Assembly (NCBI GenBank): GCA_039566865.1
Contig: CM076958.1
Span: forward strand, 4,123,501-4,187,500
From: Aurelia coerulea
Taxonomy: Eukaryota; Cnidaria; Scyphozoa; Semaeostomeae; Ulmaridae
Reading direction: 5' to 3'
DNA: 64,000 nucleotides
The position numbers and the translations under genes are program-made. Position 1 is the first letter of the stretch. Each line of letters opens with the position of its first letter. The notes under the pieces were generated by a model. That model worked only from the letters and a program-made list of their open reading frames with translations, had not been told where the DNA came from and searched no databases. Positions 43,801 through 58,800 of the stretch are shown piece after piece.

Positions 43801-46800
43801 CCTTAGTATATTCCTCTCGGGTAATTGATCCAACAGCCATAACTACTTTGTTCTAACTATCCATGGCACAGGTTCTCATAGATAGGAAAGAAGGGTACTC
43901 TCGATTGTGCATTATCATATGAGATAAAGCGAGAAAATTGCCATTTCAAGAGAATTTGTGCTTGAAAATACAAGCAGAAGGTGAATTCAGCCTTACTGCA
44001 GGCCCAAACAAAATTTTTCTCTTTCTTTCTTTTAGTGCAGCCGTGCGGTTATTTGTATAAGTTCTTCATAAATGACCTAGGTTTTAGCATAAGATTGATG
44101 ACTTTAATAAAATGCATACTTGAACGTGTAGATCTTGCACAAAACTGCACTTTTACCGCAAGAGCAAGCTCTTTACAAAGGGGCCACGCCCTTTTAAATT
44201 GTGACACACCCTCTTTAAATTCAATTTTTTGCAGCCACTGAGGTCATTTTTATTAAGAATGTGTCGTTTGAGTTGTTTATTTACCGTAAAAGTACACAGG
44301 AGACATGTAAAGTCTAAATTGCCAATACAGCAACAACAACAACAGACACCGAGTACTGTAGTGAGTACTGTTGACAGTACTCACCACAGTACTCACTTTG
44401 AAAAAGGCTCTCAAAATTGTCAGATACCTTAGGAGCTGCCAATAAATGAGCTTTAATCATGTCAAATACTCATATGAACGAGCTATATTCATTAATGTTG
44501 TTCATACAAACAGTTTCAAAGCAGGATTTTCAAAATTCTCAACAGTACTCACCATTTTCCCTTAAAAAGAACAGTATTATATTCTTTATTAACAGAAAAA
44601 GTGAGTACTGTTCGCATTTTCACTTTAACTGGACATGAAATATGAAAGTGATACATGAATATAAAGCTTTTGATGCGCTGAATACATCTATGGGCATATT
44701 GTCACTATCCACTGTCAAAATAGAGAAATATGGACTGAAACGCTAGTGAGTACTGTGGTGAGTACTGTTGACAGTACTCAGCAGTAAAGCTCACTCCTGT
44801 AAGGTTTATGTATAGTGACAGAAAACGTTGTATATTTCCTTATGAGCACTAATTCTATAGAGAGACATCTTATCTTCAAGATAAAAACTACTGTTGACGT
44901 ATAGATTTGTTATTGGTGCAATGGCAGCAGGTCTACTATGTTCACCTATAAAGCTGTCCTTCAGACAATCTCTTGCAAAAGTGTTGGACCCCTACGAAAA
45001 TCTACGTTTTTCGGAAATATTGTCCCCCCTCCCCCCATTTCAATGTTGCTTGCATTGGTGAATCATTCTTTTGGTGGATCTGCATGAAAAACACCTCTTT
45101 TCCAGGCAATCAACATTGAAACGGGGGGAGGGGGGACAAAAATTCGAATTTTTCAATAGGGGTCCAACACTTTTGTAAGAGATTGTCTGAAAGTTGAGTT
45201 TTTCAAAAATTATTTTAAGGGCGTTGTGTAACTAGTAGCTATTTGAAAATTGGCAGAGATCTTTTGAAGGCCAACATGTTTCGACTGGTATAGAATACAT
45301 TGTCTTCGCTCTCTTACTTCTTCCACGATACTGCATTAAAAATGGCCAAAAATCGCATATTTCATGCTATTTGCTACGATAATTTTCAACTATCACAAAA
45401 CTAGATGATGTGTGAAAACACTTTATTTCTATATTTCATCTGCATTCACTGATTAAATTTAAAATTTCAGAATGTTAAAAGACTTCACATTCAATGATTA
45501 AGACCGATTTTGAAAGTATTTTAGTGTTGATTTTATTGACTCTTAACTCTGTCATGATATGCGAAAATGGCAAAATTGGTCCTTAGTATATTCCTCTCGG
45601 GTAATTGATCCAACAGCCATAACTACTTTGTTCTAACTATCCATGGCACAGGTTCTCATAGATAGGAAAGAAGGGTACTCTCGATTGTGCATTATCATAT
45701 GAGATAAAGCGAGAAAATTGCCATTTCAAGAGAATTTGTGCTTGAAAATACAAGCAGAAGGTGAATTCAGCCTTACTGCAGGCCCAAACAAAATTTTTCT
45801 CTTTCTTTCTTTTAGTGCAGCCGTGCGGTTATTTGTATAAGTTCTTCATAAATGACCTAGGTTTTAGCATAAGATTGATGACTTTAATAAAATGCATACT
45901 TGAACGTGTAGATCTTGCACAAAACTGCACTTTTACCGCAAGAGCAAGCTCTTTACAAAGGGGCCACGCCCTTTTAAATTGTGACACACCCTCTTTAAAT
46001 TCAATTTTTTGCAGCCACTGAGGTCATTTTTATTAAGAATGTGTCGTTTGAGTTGTTTATTTACCGTAAAAGTACACAGGAGACATGTAAAGTCTAAATT
46101 GCCAATACAGCAACAACAACAACAGACACCGAGTACTGTAGTGAGTACTGTTGACAGTACTCACCACAGTACTCACTTTGAAAAAGGCTCTCAAAATTGT
46201 CAGATACCTTAGGAGCTGCCAATAAATGAGCTTTAATCATGTCAAATACTCATATGAACGAGCTATATTCATTAATGTTGTTCATACAAACAGTTTCAAA
46301 GCAGGATTTTCAAAATTCTCAACAGTACTCACCATTTTCCCTTAAAAAGAACAGTATTATATTCTTTATTAACAGAAAAAGTGAGTACTGTTCGCATTTT
46401 CACTTTAACTGGACATGAAATATGAAAGTGATACATGAATATAAAGCTTTTGATGCGCTGAATACATCTATGGGCATATTGTCACTATCCACTGTCAAAA
46501 TAGAGAAATATGGACTGAAACGCTAGTGAGTACTGTGGTGAGTACTGTTGACAGTACTCAGCAGTAAAGCTCACTCCTGTAAGGTTTATGTATAGTGACA
46601 GAAAACGTTGTATATTTCCTTATGAGCACTAATTCTATAGAGAGACATCTTATCTTCAAGATAAAAACTACTGTTGACGTATAGATTTGTTATTGGTGCA
46701 ATGGCAGCAGGTCTACTATGTTCACCTATAAAGCTGTCCTTCAGACAATCTCTTGCAAAAGTGTTGGACCCCTACGAAAATCTACGTTTTTCGGAAATAT

Positions 46801-49800
46801 TGTCCCCCCTCCCCCCATTTCAATGTTGCTTGCATTGGTGAATCATTCTTTTGGTGGATCTGCATGAAAAACACCTCTTTTCCAGGCAATCAACATTGAA
46901 ACGGGGGGAGGGGGGACAAAAATTCGAATTTTTCAATAGGGGTCCAACACTTTTGTAAGAGATTGTCTGAAAGTTGAGTTTTTCAAAAATTATTTTAAGG
47001 GCGTTGTGTAACTAGTAGCTATTTGAAAATTGGCAGAGATCTTTTGAAGGCCAACATGTTTCGACTGGTATAGAATACATTGTCTTCGCTCTCTTACTTC
47101 TTCCACGATACTGCATTAAAAATGGCCAAAAATCGCATATTTCATGCTATTTGCTACGATAATTTTCAACTATCACAAAACTAGATGATGTGTGAAAACA
47201 CTTTATTTCTATATTTCATCTGCATTCACTGATTAAATTTAAAATTTCAGAATGTTAAAAGACTTCACATTCAATGATTAAGACCGATTTTGAAAGTATT
47301 TTAGTGTTGATTTTATTGACTCTTAACTCTGTCATGATATGCGAAAATGGCAAAATTGGTCCTTAGTATATTCCTCTCGGGTAATTGATCCAACAGCCAT
47401 AACTACTTTGTTCTAACTATCCATGGCACAGGTTCTCATAGATAGGAAAGAAGGGTACTCTCGATTGTGCATTATCATATGAGATAAAGCGAGAAAATTG
47501 CCATTTCAAGAGAATTTGTGCTTGAAAATACAAGCAGAAGGTGAATTCAGCCTTACTGCAGGCCCAAACAAAATTTTTCTCTTTCTTTCTTTTAGTGCAG
47601 CCGTGCGGTTATTTGTATAAGTTCTTCATAAATGACCTAGGTTTTAGCATAAGATTGATGACTTTAATAAAATGCATACTTGAACGTGTAGATCTTGCAC
47701 AAAACTGCACTTTTACCGCAAGAGCAAGCTCTTTACAAAGGGGCCACGCCCTTTTAAATTGTGACACACCCTCTTTAAATTCAATTTTTTGCAGCCACTG
47801 AGGTCATTTTTATTAAGAATGTGTCGTTTGAGTTGTTTATTTACCGTAAAAGTACACAGGAGACATGTAAAGTCTAAATTGCCAATACAGCAACAACAAC
47901 AACAGACACCGAGTACTGTAGTGAGTACTGTTGACAGTACTCACCACAGTACTCACTTTGAAAAAGGCTCTCAAAATTGTCAGATACCTTAGGAGCTGCC
48001 AATAAATGAGCTTTAATCATGTCAAATACTCATATGAACGAGCTATATTCATTAATGTTGTTCATACAAACAGTTTCAAAGCAGGATTTTCAAAATTCTC
48101 AACAGTACTCACCATTTTCCCTTAAAAAGAACAGTATTATATTCTTTATTAACAGAAAAAGTGAGTACTGTTCGCATTTTCACTTTAACTGGACATGAAA
48201 TATGAAAGTGATACATGAATATAAAGCTTTTGATGCGCTGAATACATCTATGGGCATATTGTCACTATCCACTGTCAAAATAGAGAAATATGGACTGAAA
48301 CGCTAGTGAGTACTGTGGTGAGTACTGTTGACAGTACTCAGCAGTAAAGCTCACTCCTGTAAGGTTTATGTATAGTGACAGAAAACGTTGTATATTTCCT
48401 TATGAGCACTAATTCTATAGAGAGACATCTTATCTTCAAGATAAAAACTACTGTTGACGTATAGATTTGTTATTGGTGCAATGGCAGCAGGTCTACTATG
48501 TTCACCTATAAAGCTGTCCTTCAGACAATCTCTTGCAAAAGTGTTGGACCCCTACGAAAATCTACGTTTTTCGGAAATATTGTCCCCCCTCCCCCCATTT
48601 CAATGTTGCTTGCATTGGTGAATCATTCTTTTGGTGGATCTGCATGAAAAACACCTCTTTTCCAGGCAATCAACATTGAAACGGGGGGAGGGGGGACAAA
48701 AATTCGAATTTTTCAATAGGGGTCCAACACTTTTGTAAGAGATTGTCTGAAAGTTGAGTTTTTCAAAAATTATTTTAAGGGCGTTGTGTAACTAGTAGCT
48801 ATTTGAAAATTGGCAGAGATCTTTTGAAGGCCAACATGTTTCGACTGGTATAGAATACATTGTCTTCGCTCTCTTACTTCTTCCACGATACTGCATTAAA
48901 AATGGCCAAAAATCGCATATTTCATGCTATTTGCTACGATAATTTTCAACTATCACAAAACTAGATGATGTGTGAAAACACTTTATTTCTATATTTCATC
49001 TGCATTCACTGATTAAATTTAAAATTTCAGAATGTTAAAAGACTTCACATTCAATGATTAAGACCGATTTTGAAAGTATTTTAGTGTTGATTTTATTGAC
49101 TCTTAACTCTGTCATGATATGCGAAAATGGCAAAATTGGTCCTTAGTATATTCCTCTCGGGTAATTGATCCAACAGCCATAACTACTTTGTTCTAACTAT
49201 CCATGGCACAGGTTCTCATAGATAGGAAAGAAGGGTACTCTCGATTGTGCATTATCATATGAGATAAAGCGAGAAAATTGCCATTTCAAGAGAATTTGTG
49301 CTTGAAAATACAAGCAGAAGGTGAATTCAGCCTTACTGCAGGCCCAAACAAAATTTTTCTCTTTCTTTCTTTTAGTGCAGCCGTGCGGTTATTTGTATAA
49401 GTTCTTCATAAATGACCTAGGTTTTAGCATAAGATTGATGACTTTAATAAAATGCATACTTGAACGTGTAGATCTTGCACAAAACTGCACTTTTACCGCA
49501 AGAGCAAGCTCTTTACAAAGGGGCCACGCCCTTTTAAATTGTGACACACCCTCTTTAAATTCAATTTTTTGCAGCCACTGAGGTCATTTTTATTAAGAAT
49601 GTGTCGTTTGAGTTGTTTATTTACCGTAAAAGTACACAGGAGACATGTAAAGTCTAAATTGCCAATACAGCAACAACAACAACAGACACCGAGTACTGTA
49701 GTGAGTACTGTTGACAGTACTCACCACAGTACTCACTTTGAAAAAGGCTCTCAAAATTGTCAGATACCTTAGGAGCTGCCAATAAATGAGCTTTAATCAT

Positions 49801-52800
49801 GTCAAATACTCATATGAACGAGCTATATTCATTAATGTTGTTCATACAAACAGTTTCAAAGCAGGATTTTCAAAATTCTCAACAGTACTCACCATTTTCC
49901 CTTAAAAAGAACAGTATTATATTCTTTATTAACAGAAAAAGTGAGTACTGTTCGCATTTTCACTTTAACTGGACATGAAATATGAAAGTGATACATGAAT
50001 ATAAAGCTTTTGATGCGCTGAATACATCTATGGGCATATTGTCACTATCCACTGTCAAAATAGAGAAATATGGACTGAAACGCTAGTGAGTACTGTGGTG
50101 AGTACTGTTGACAGTACTCAGCAGTAAAGCTCACTCCTGTAAGGTTTATGTATAGTGACAGAAAACGTTGTATATTTCCTTATGAGCACTAATTCTATAG
50201 AGAGACATCTTATCTTCAAGATAAAAACTACTGTTGACGTATAGATTTGTTATTGGTGCAATGGCAGCAGGTCTACTATGTTCACCTATAAAGCTGTCCT
50301 TCAGACAATCTCTTGCAAAAGTGTTGGACCCCTACGAAAATCTACGTTTTTCGGAAATATTGTCCCCCCTCCCCCCATTTCAATGTTGCTTGCATTGGTG
50401 AATCATTCTTTTGGTGGATCTGCATGAAAAACACCTCTTTTCCAGGCAATCAACATTGAAACGGGGGGAGGGGGGACAAAAATTCGAATTTTTCAATAGG
50501 GGTCCAACACTTTTGTAAGAGATTGTCTGAAAGTTGAGTTTTTCAAAAATTATTTTAAGGGCGTTGTGTAACTAGTAGCTATTTGAAAATTGGCAGAGAT
50601 CTTTTGAAGGCCAACATGTTTCGACTGGTATAGAATACATTGTCTTCGCTCTCTTACTTCTTCCACGATACTGCATTAAAAATGGCCAAAAATCGCATAT
50701 TTCATGCTATTTGCTACGATAATTTTCAACTATCACAAAACTAGATGATGTGTGAAAACACTTTATTTCTATATTTCATCTGCATTCACTGATTAAATTT
50801 AAAATTTCAGAATGTTAAAAGACTTCACATTCAATGATTAAGACCGATTTTGAAAGTATTTTAGTGTTGATTTTATTGACTCTTAACTCTGTCATGATAT
50901 GCGAAAATGGCAAAATTGGTCCTTAGTATATTCCTCTCGGGTAATTGATCCAACAGCCATAACTACTTTGTTCTAACTATCCATGGCACAGGTTCTCATA
51001 GATAGGAAAGAAGGGTACTCTCGATTGTGCATTATCATATGAGATAAAGCGAGAAAATTGCCATTTCAAGAGAATTTGTGCTTGAAAATACAAGCAGAAG
51101 GTGAATTCAGCCTTACTGCAGGCCCAAACAAAATTTTTCTCTTTCTTTCTTTTAGTGCAGCCGTGCGGTTATTTGTATAAGTTCTTCATAAATGACCTAG
51201 GTTTTAGCATAAGATTGATGACTTTAATAAAATGCATACTTGAACGTGTAGATCTTGCACAAAACTGCACTTTTACCGCAAGAGCAAGCTCTTTACAAAG
51301 GGGCCACGCCCTTTTAAATTGTGACACACCCTCTTTAAATTCAATTTTTTGCAGCCACTGAGGTCATTTTTATTAAGAATGTGTCGTTTGAGTTGTTTAT
51401 TTACCGTAAAAGTACACAGGAGACATGTAAAGTCTAAATTGCCAATACAGCAACAACAACAACAGACACCGAGTACTGTAGTGAGTACTGTTGACAGTAC
51501 TCACCACAGTACTCACTTTGAAAAAGGCTCTCAAAATTGTCAGATACCTTAGGAGCTGCCAATAAATGAGCTTTAATCATGTCAAATACTCATATGAACG
51601 AGCTATATTCATTAATGTTGTTCATACAAACAGTTTCAAAGCAGGATTTTCAAAATTCTCAACAGTACTCACCATTTTCCCTTAAAAAGAACAGTATTAT
51701 ATTCTTTATTAACAGAAAAAGTGAGTACTGTTCGCATTTTCACTTTAACTGGACATGAAATATGAAAGTGATACATGAATATAAAGCTTTTGATGCGCTG
51801 AATACATCTATGGGCATATTGTCACTATCCACTGTCAAAATAGAGAAATATGGACTGAAACGCTAGTGAGTACTGTGGTGAGTACTGTTGACAGTACTCA
51901 GCAGTAAAGCTCACTCCTGTAAGGTTTATGTATAGTGACAGAAAACGTTGTATATTTCCTTATGAGCACTAATTCTATAGAGAGACATCTTATCTTCAAG
52001 ATAAAAACTACTGTTGACGTATAGATTTGTTATTGGTGCAATGGCAGCAGGTCTACTATGTTCACCTATAAAGCTGTCCTTCAGACAATCTCTTGCAAAA
52101 GTGTTGGACCCCTACGAAAATCTACGTTTTTCGGAAATATTGTCCCCCCTCCCCCCATTTCAATGTTGCTTGCATTGGTGAATCATTCTTTTGGTGGATC
52201 TGCATGAAAAACACCTCTTTTCCAGGCAATCAACATTGAAACGGGGGGAGGGGGGACAAAAATTCGAATTTTTCAATAGGGGTCCAACACTTTTGTAAGA
52301 GATTGTCTGAAAGTTGAGTTTTTCAAAAATTATTTTAAGGGCGTTGTGTAACTAGTAGCTATTTGAAAATTGGCAGAGATCTTTTGAAGGCCAACATGTT
52401 TCGACTGGTATAGAATACATTGTCTTCGCTCTCTTACTTCTTCCACGATACTGCATTAAAAATGGCCAAAAATCGCATATTTCATGCTATTTGCTACGAT
52501 AATTTTCAACTATCACAAAACTAGATGATGTGTGAAAACACTTTATTTCTATATTTCATCTGCATTCACTGATTAAATTTAAAATTTCAGAATGTTAAAA
52601 GACTTCACATTCAATGATTAAGACCGATTTTGAAAGTATTTTAGTGTTGATTTTATTGACTCTTAACTCTGTCATGATATGCGAAAATGGCAAAATTGGT
52701 CCTTAGTATATTCCTCTCGGGTAATTGATCCAACAGCCATAACTACTTTGTTCTAACTATCCATGGCACAGGTTCTCATAGATAGGAAAGAAGGGTACTC

Positions 52801-55800
52801 TCGATTGTGCATTATCATATGAGATAAAGCGAGAAAATTGCCATTTCAAGAGAATTTGTGCTTGAAAATACAAGCAGAAGGTGAATTCAGCCTTACTGCA
52901 GGCCCAAACAAAATTTTTCTCTTTCTTTCTTTTAGTGCAGCCGTGCGGTTATTTGTATAAGTTCTTCATAAATGACCTAGGTTTTAGCATAAGATTGATG
53001 ACTTTAATAAAATGCATACTTGAACGTGTAGATCTTGCACAAAACTGCACTTTTACCGCAAGAGCAAGCTCTTTACAAAGGGGCCACGCCCTTTTAAATT
53101 GTGACACACCCTCTTTAAATTCAATTTTTTGCAGCCACTGAGGTCATTTTTATTAAGAATGTGTCGTTTGAGTTGTTTATTTACCGTAAAAGTACACAGG
53201 AGACATGTAAAGTCTAAATTGCCAATACAGCAACAACAACAACAGACACCGAGTACTGTAGTGAGTACTGTTGACAGTACTCACCACAGTACTCACTTTG
53301 AAAAAGGCTCTCAAAATTGTCAGATACCTTAGGAGCTGCCAATAAATGAGCTTTAATCATGTCAAATACTCATATGAACGAGCTATATTCATTAATGTTG
53401 TTCATACAAACAGTTTCAAAGCAGGATTTTCAAAATTCTCAACAGTACTCACCATTTTCCCTTAAAAAGAACAGTATTATATTCTTTATTAACAGAAAAA
53501 GTGAGTACTGTTCGCATTTTCACTTTAACTGGACATGAAATATGAAAGTGATACATGAATATAAAGCTTTTGATGCGCTGAATACATCTATGGGCATATT
53601 GTCACTATCCACTGTCAAAATAGAGAAATATGGACTGAAACGCTAGTGAGTACTGTGGTGAGTACTGTTGACAGTACTCAGCAGTAAAGCTCACTCCTGT
53701 AAGGTTTATGTATAGTGACAGAAAACGTTGTATATTTCCTTATGAGCACTAATTCTATAGAGAGACATCTTATCTTCAAGATAAAAACTACTGTTGACGT
53801 ATAGATTTGTTATTGGTGCAATGGCAGCAGGTCTACTATGTTCACCTATAAAGCTGTCCTTCAGACAATCTCTTGCAAAAGTGTTGGACCCCTACGAAAA
53901 TCTACGTTTTTCGGAAATATTGTCCCCCCTCCCCCCATTTCAATGTTGCTTGCATTGGTGAATCATTCTTTTGGTGGATCTGCATGAAAAACACCTCTTT
54001 TCCAGGCAATCAACATTGAAACGGGGGGAGGGGGGACAAAAATTCGAATTTTTCAATAGGGGTCCAACACTTTTGTAAGAGATTGTCTGAAAGTTGAGTT
54101 TTTCAAAAATTATTTTAAGGGCGTTGTGTAACTAGTAGCTATTTGAAAATTGGCAGAGATCTTTTGAAGGCCAACATGTTTCGACTGGTATAGAATACAT
54201 TGTCTTCGCTCTCTTACTTCTTCCACGATACTGCATTAAAAATGGCCAAAAATCGCATATTTCATGCTATTTGCTACGATAATTTTCAACTATCACAAAA
54301 CTAGATGATGTGTGAAAACACTTTATTTCTATATTTCATCTGCATTCACTGATTAAATTTAAAATTTCAGAATGTTAAAAGACTTCACATTCAATGATTA
54401 AGACCGATTTTGAAAGTATTTTAGTGTTGATTTTATTGACTCTTAACTCTGTCATGATATGCGAAAATGGCAAAATTGGTCCTTAGTATATTCCTCTCGG
54501 GTAATTGATCCAACAGCCATAACTACTTTGTTCTAACTATCCATGGCACAGGTTCTCATAGATAGGAAAGAAGGGTACTCTCGATTGTGCATTATCATAT
54601 GAGATAAAGCGAGAAAATTGCCATTTCAAGAGAATTTGTGCTTGAAAATACAAGCAGAAGGTGAATTCAGCCTTACTGCAGGCCCAAACAAAATTTTTCT
54701 CTTTCTTTCTTTTAGTGCAGCCGTGCGGTTATTTGTATAAGTTCTTCATAAATGACCTAGGTTTTAGCATAAGATTGATGACTTTAATAAAATGCATACT
54801 TGAACGTGTAGATCTTGCACAAAACTGCACTTTTACCGCAAGAGCAAGCTCTTTACAAAGGGGCCACGCCCTTTTAAATTGTGACACACCCTCTTTAAAT
54901 TCAATTTTTTGCAGCCACTGAGGTCATTTTTATTAAGAATGTGTCGTTTGAGTTGTTTATTTACCGTAAAAGTACACAGGAGACATGTAAAGTCTAAATT
55001 GCCAATACAGCAACAACAACAACAGACACCGAGTACTGTAGTGAGTACTGTTGACAGTACTCACCACAGTACTCACTTTGAAAAAGGCTCTCAAAATTGT
55101 CAGATACCTTAGGAGCTGCCAATAAATGAGCTTTAATCATGTCAAATACTCATATGAACGAGCTATATTCATTAATGTTGTTCATACAAACAGTTTCAAA
55201 GCAGGATTTTCAAAATTCTCAACAGTACTCACCATTTTCCCTTAAAAAGAACAGTATTATATTCTTTATTAACAGAAAAAGTGAGTACTGTTCGCATTTT
55301 CACTTTAACTGGACATGAAATATGAAAGTGATACATGAATATAAAGCTTTTGATGCGCTGAATACATCTATGGGCATATTGTCACTATCCACTGTCAAAA
55401 TAGAGAAATATGGACTGAAACGCTAGTGAGTACTGTGGTGAGTACTGTTGACAGTACTCAGCAGTAAAGCTCACTCCTGTAAGGTTTATGTATAGTGACA
55501 GAAAACGTTGTATATTTCCTTATGAGCACTAATTCTATAGAGAGACATCTTATCTTCAAGATAAAAACTACTGTTGACGTATAGATTTGTTATTGGTGCA
55601 ATGGCAGCAGGTCTACTATGTTCACCTATAAAGCTGTCCTTCAGACAATCTCTTGCAAAAGTGTTGGACCCCTACGAAAATCTACGTTTTTCGGAAATAT
55701 TGTCCCCCCTCCCCCCATTTCAATGTTGCTTGCATTGGTGAATCATTCTTTTGGTGGATCTGCATGAAAAACACCTCTTTTCCAGGCAATCAACATTGAA

Positions 55801-58800
55801 ACGGGGGGAGGGGGGACAAAAATTCGAATTTTTCAATAGGGGTCCAACACTTTTGTAAGAGATTGTCTGAAAGTTGAGTTTTTCAAAAATTATTTTAAGG
55901 GCGTTGTGTAACTAGTAGCTATTTGAAAATTGGCAGAGATCTTTTGAAGGCCAACATGTTTCGACTGGTATAGAATACATTGTCTTCGCTCTCTTACTTC
56001 TTCCACGATACTGCATTAAAAATGGCCAAAAATCGCATATTTCATGCTATTTGCTACGATAATTTTCAACTATCACAAAACTAGATGATGTGTGAAAACA
56101 CTTTATTTCTATATTTCATCTGCATTCACTGATTAAATTTAAAATTTCAGAATGTTAAAAGACTTCACATTCAATGATTAAGACCGATTTTGAAAGTATT
56201 TTAGTGTTGATTTTATTGACTCTTAACTCTGTCATGATATGCGAAAATGGCAAAATTGGTCCTTAGTATATTCCTCTCGGGTAATTGATCCAACAGCCAT
56301 AACTACTTTGTTCTAACTATCCATGGCACAGGTTCTCATAGATAGGAAAGAAGGGTACTCTCGATTGTGCATTATCATATGAGATAAAGCGAGAAAATTG
56401 CCATTTCAAGAGAATTTGTGCTTGAAAATACAAGCAGAAGGTGAATTCAGCCTTACTGCAGGCCCAAACAAAATTTTTCTCTTTCTTTCTTTTAGTGCAG
56501 CCGTGCGGTTATTTGTATAAGTTCTTCATAAATGACCTAGGTTTTAGCATAAGATTGATGACTTTAATAAAATGCATACTTGAACGTGTAGATCTTGCAC
56601 AAAACTGCACTTTTACCGCAAGAGCAAGCTCTTTACAAAGGGGCCACGCCCTTTTAAATTGTGACACACCCTCTTTAAATTCAATTTTTTGCAGCCACTG
56701 AGGTCATTTTTATTAAGAATGTGTCGTTTGAGTTGTTTATTTACCGTAAAAGTACACAGGAGACATGTAAAGTCTAAATTGCCAATACAGCAACAACAAC
56801 AACAGACACCGAGTACTGTAGTGAGTACTGTTGACAGTACTCACCACAGTACTCACTTTGAAAAAGGCTCTCAAAATTGTCAGATACCTTAGGAGCTGCC
56901 AATAAATGAGCTTTAATCATGTCAAATACTCATATGAACGAGCTATATTCATTAATGTTGTTCATACAAACAGTTTCAAAGCAGGATTTTCAAAATTCTC
57001 AACAGTACTCACCATTTTCCCTTAAAAAGAACAGTATTATATTCTTTATTAACAGAAAAAGTGAGTACTGTTCGCATTTTCACTTTAACTGGACATGAAA
57101 TATGAAAGTGATACATGAATATAAAGCTTTTGATGCGCTGAATACATCTATGGGCATATTGTCACTATCCACTGTCAAAATAGAGAAATATGGACTGAAA
57201 CGCTAGTGAGTACTGTGGTGAGTACTGTTGACAGTACTCAGCAGTAAAGCTCACTCCTGTAAGGTTTATGTATAGTGACAGAAAACGTTGTATATTTCCT
57301 TATGAGCACTAATTCTATAGAGAGACATCTTATCTTCAAGATAAAAACTACTGTTGACGTATAGATTTGTTATTGGTGCAATGGCAGCAGGTCTACTATG
57401 TTCACCTATAAAGCTGTCCTTCAGACAATCTCTTGCAAAAGTGTTGGACCCCTACGAAAATCTACGTTTTTCGGAAATATTGTCCCCCCTCCCCCCATTT
57501 CAATGTTGCTTGCATTGGTGAATCATTCTTTTGGTGGATCTGCATGAAAAACACCTCTTTTCCAGGCAATCAACATTGAAACGGGGGGAGGGGGGACAAA
57601 AATTCGAATTTTTCAATAGGGGTCCAACACTTTTGTAAGAGATTGTCTGAAAGTTGAGTTTTTCAAAAATTATTTTAAGGGCGTTGTGTAACTAGTAGCT
57701 ATTTGAAAATTGGCAGAGATCTTTTGAAGGCCAACATGTTTCGACTGGTATAGAATACATTGTCTTCGCTCTCTTACTTCTTCCACGATACTGCATTAAA
57801 AATGGCCAAAAATCGCATATTTCATGCTATTTGCTACGATAATTTTCAACTATCACAAAACTAGATGATGTGTGAAAACACTTTATTTCTATATTTCATC
57901 TGCATTCACTGATTAAATTTAAAATTTCAGAATGTTAAAAGACTTCACATTCAATGATTAAGACCGATTTTGAAAGTATTTTAGTGTTGATTTTATTGAC
58001 TCTTAACTCTGTCATGATATGCGAAAATGGCAAAATTGGTCCTTAGTATATTCCTCTCGGGTAATTGATCCAACAGCCATAACTACTTTGTTCTAACTAT
58101 CCATGGCACAGGTTCTCATAGATAGGAAAGAAGGGTACTCTCGATTGTGCATTATCATATGAGATAAAGCGAGAAAATTGCCATTTCAAGAGAATTTGTG
58201 CTTGAAAATACAAGCAGAAGGTGAATTCAGCCTTACTGCAGGCCCAAACAAAATTTTTCTCTTTCTTTCTTTTAGTGCAGCCGTGCGGTTATTTGTATAA
58301 GTTCTTCATAAATGACCTAGGTTTTAGCATAAGATTGATGACTTTAATAAAATGCATACTTGAACGTGTAGATCTTGCACAAAACTGCACTTTTACCGCA
58401 AGAGCAAGCTCTTTACAAAGGGGCCACGCCCTTTTAAATTGTGACACACCCTCTTTAAATTCAATTTTTTGCAGCCACTGAGGTCATTTTTATTAAGAAT
58501 GTGTCGTTTGAGTTGTTTATTTACCGTAAAAGTACACAGGAGACATGTAAAGTCTAAATTGCCAATACAGCAACAACAACAACAGACACCGAGTACTGTA
58601 GTGAGTACTGTTGACAGTACTCACCACAGTACTCACTTTGAAAAAGGCTCTCAAAATTGTCAGATACCTTAGGAGCTGCCAATAAATGAGCTTTAATCAT
58701 GTCAAATACTCATATGAACGAGCTATATTCATTAATGTTGTTCATACAAACAGTTTCAAAGCAGGATTTTCAAAATTCTCAACAGTACTCACCATTTTCC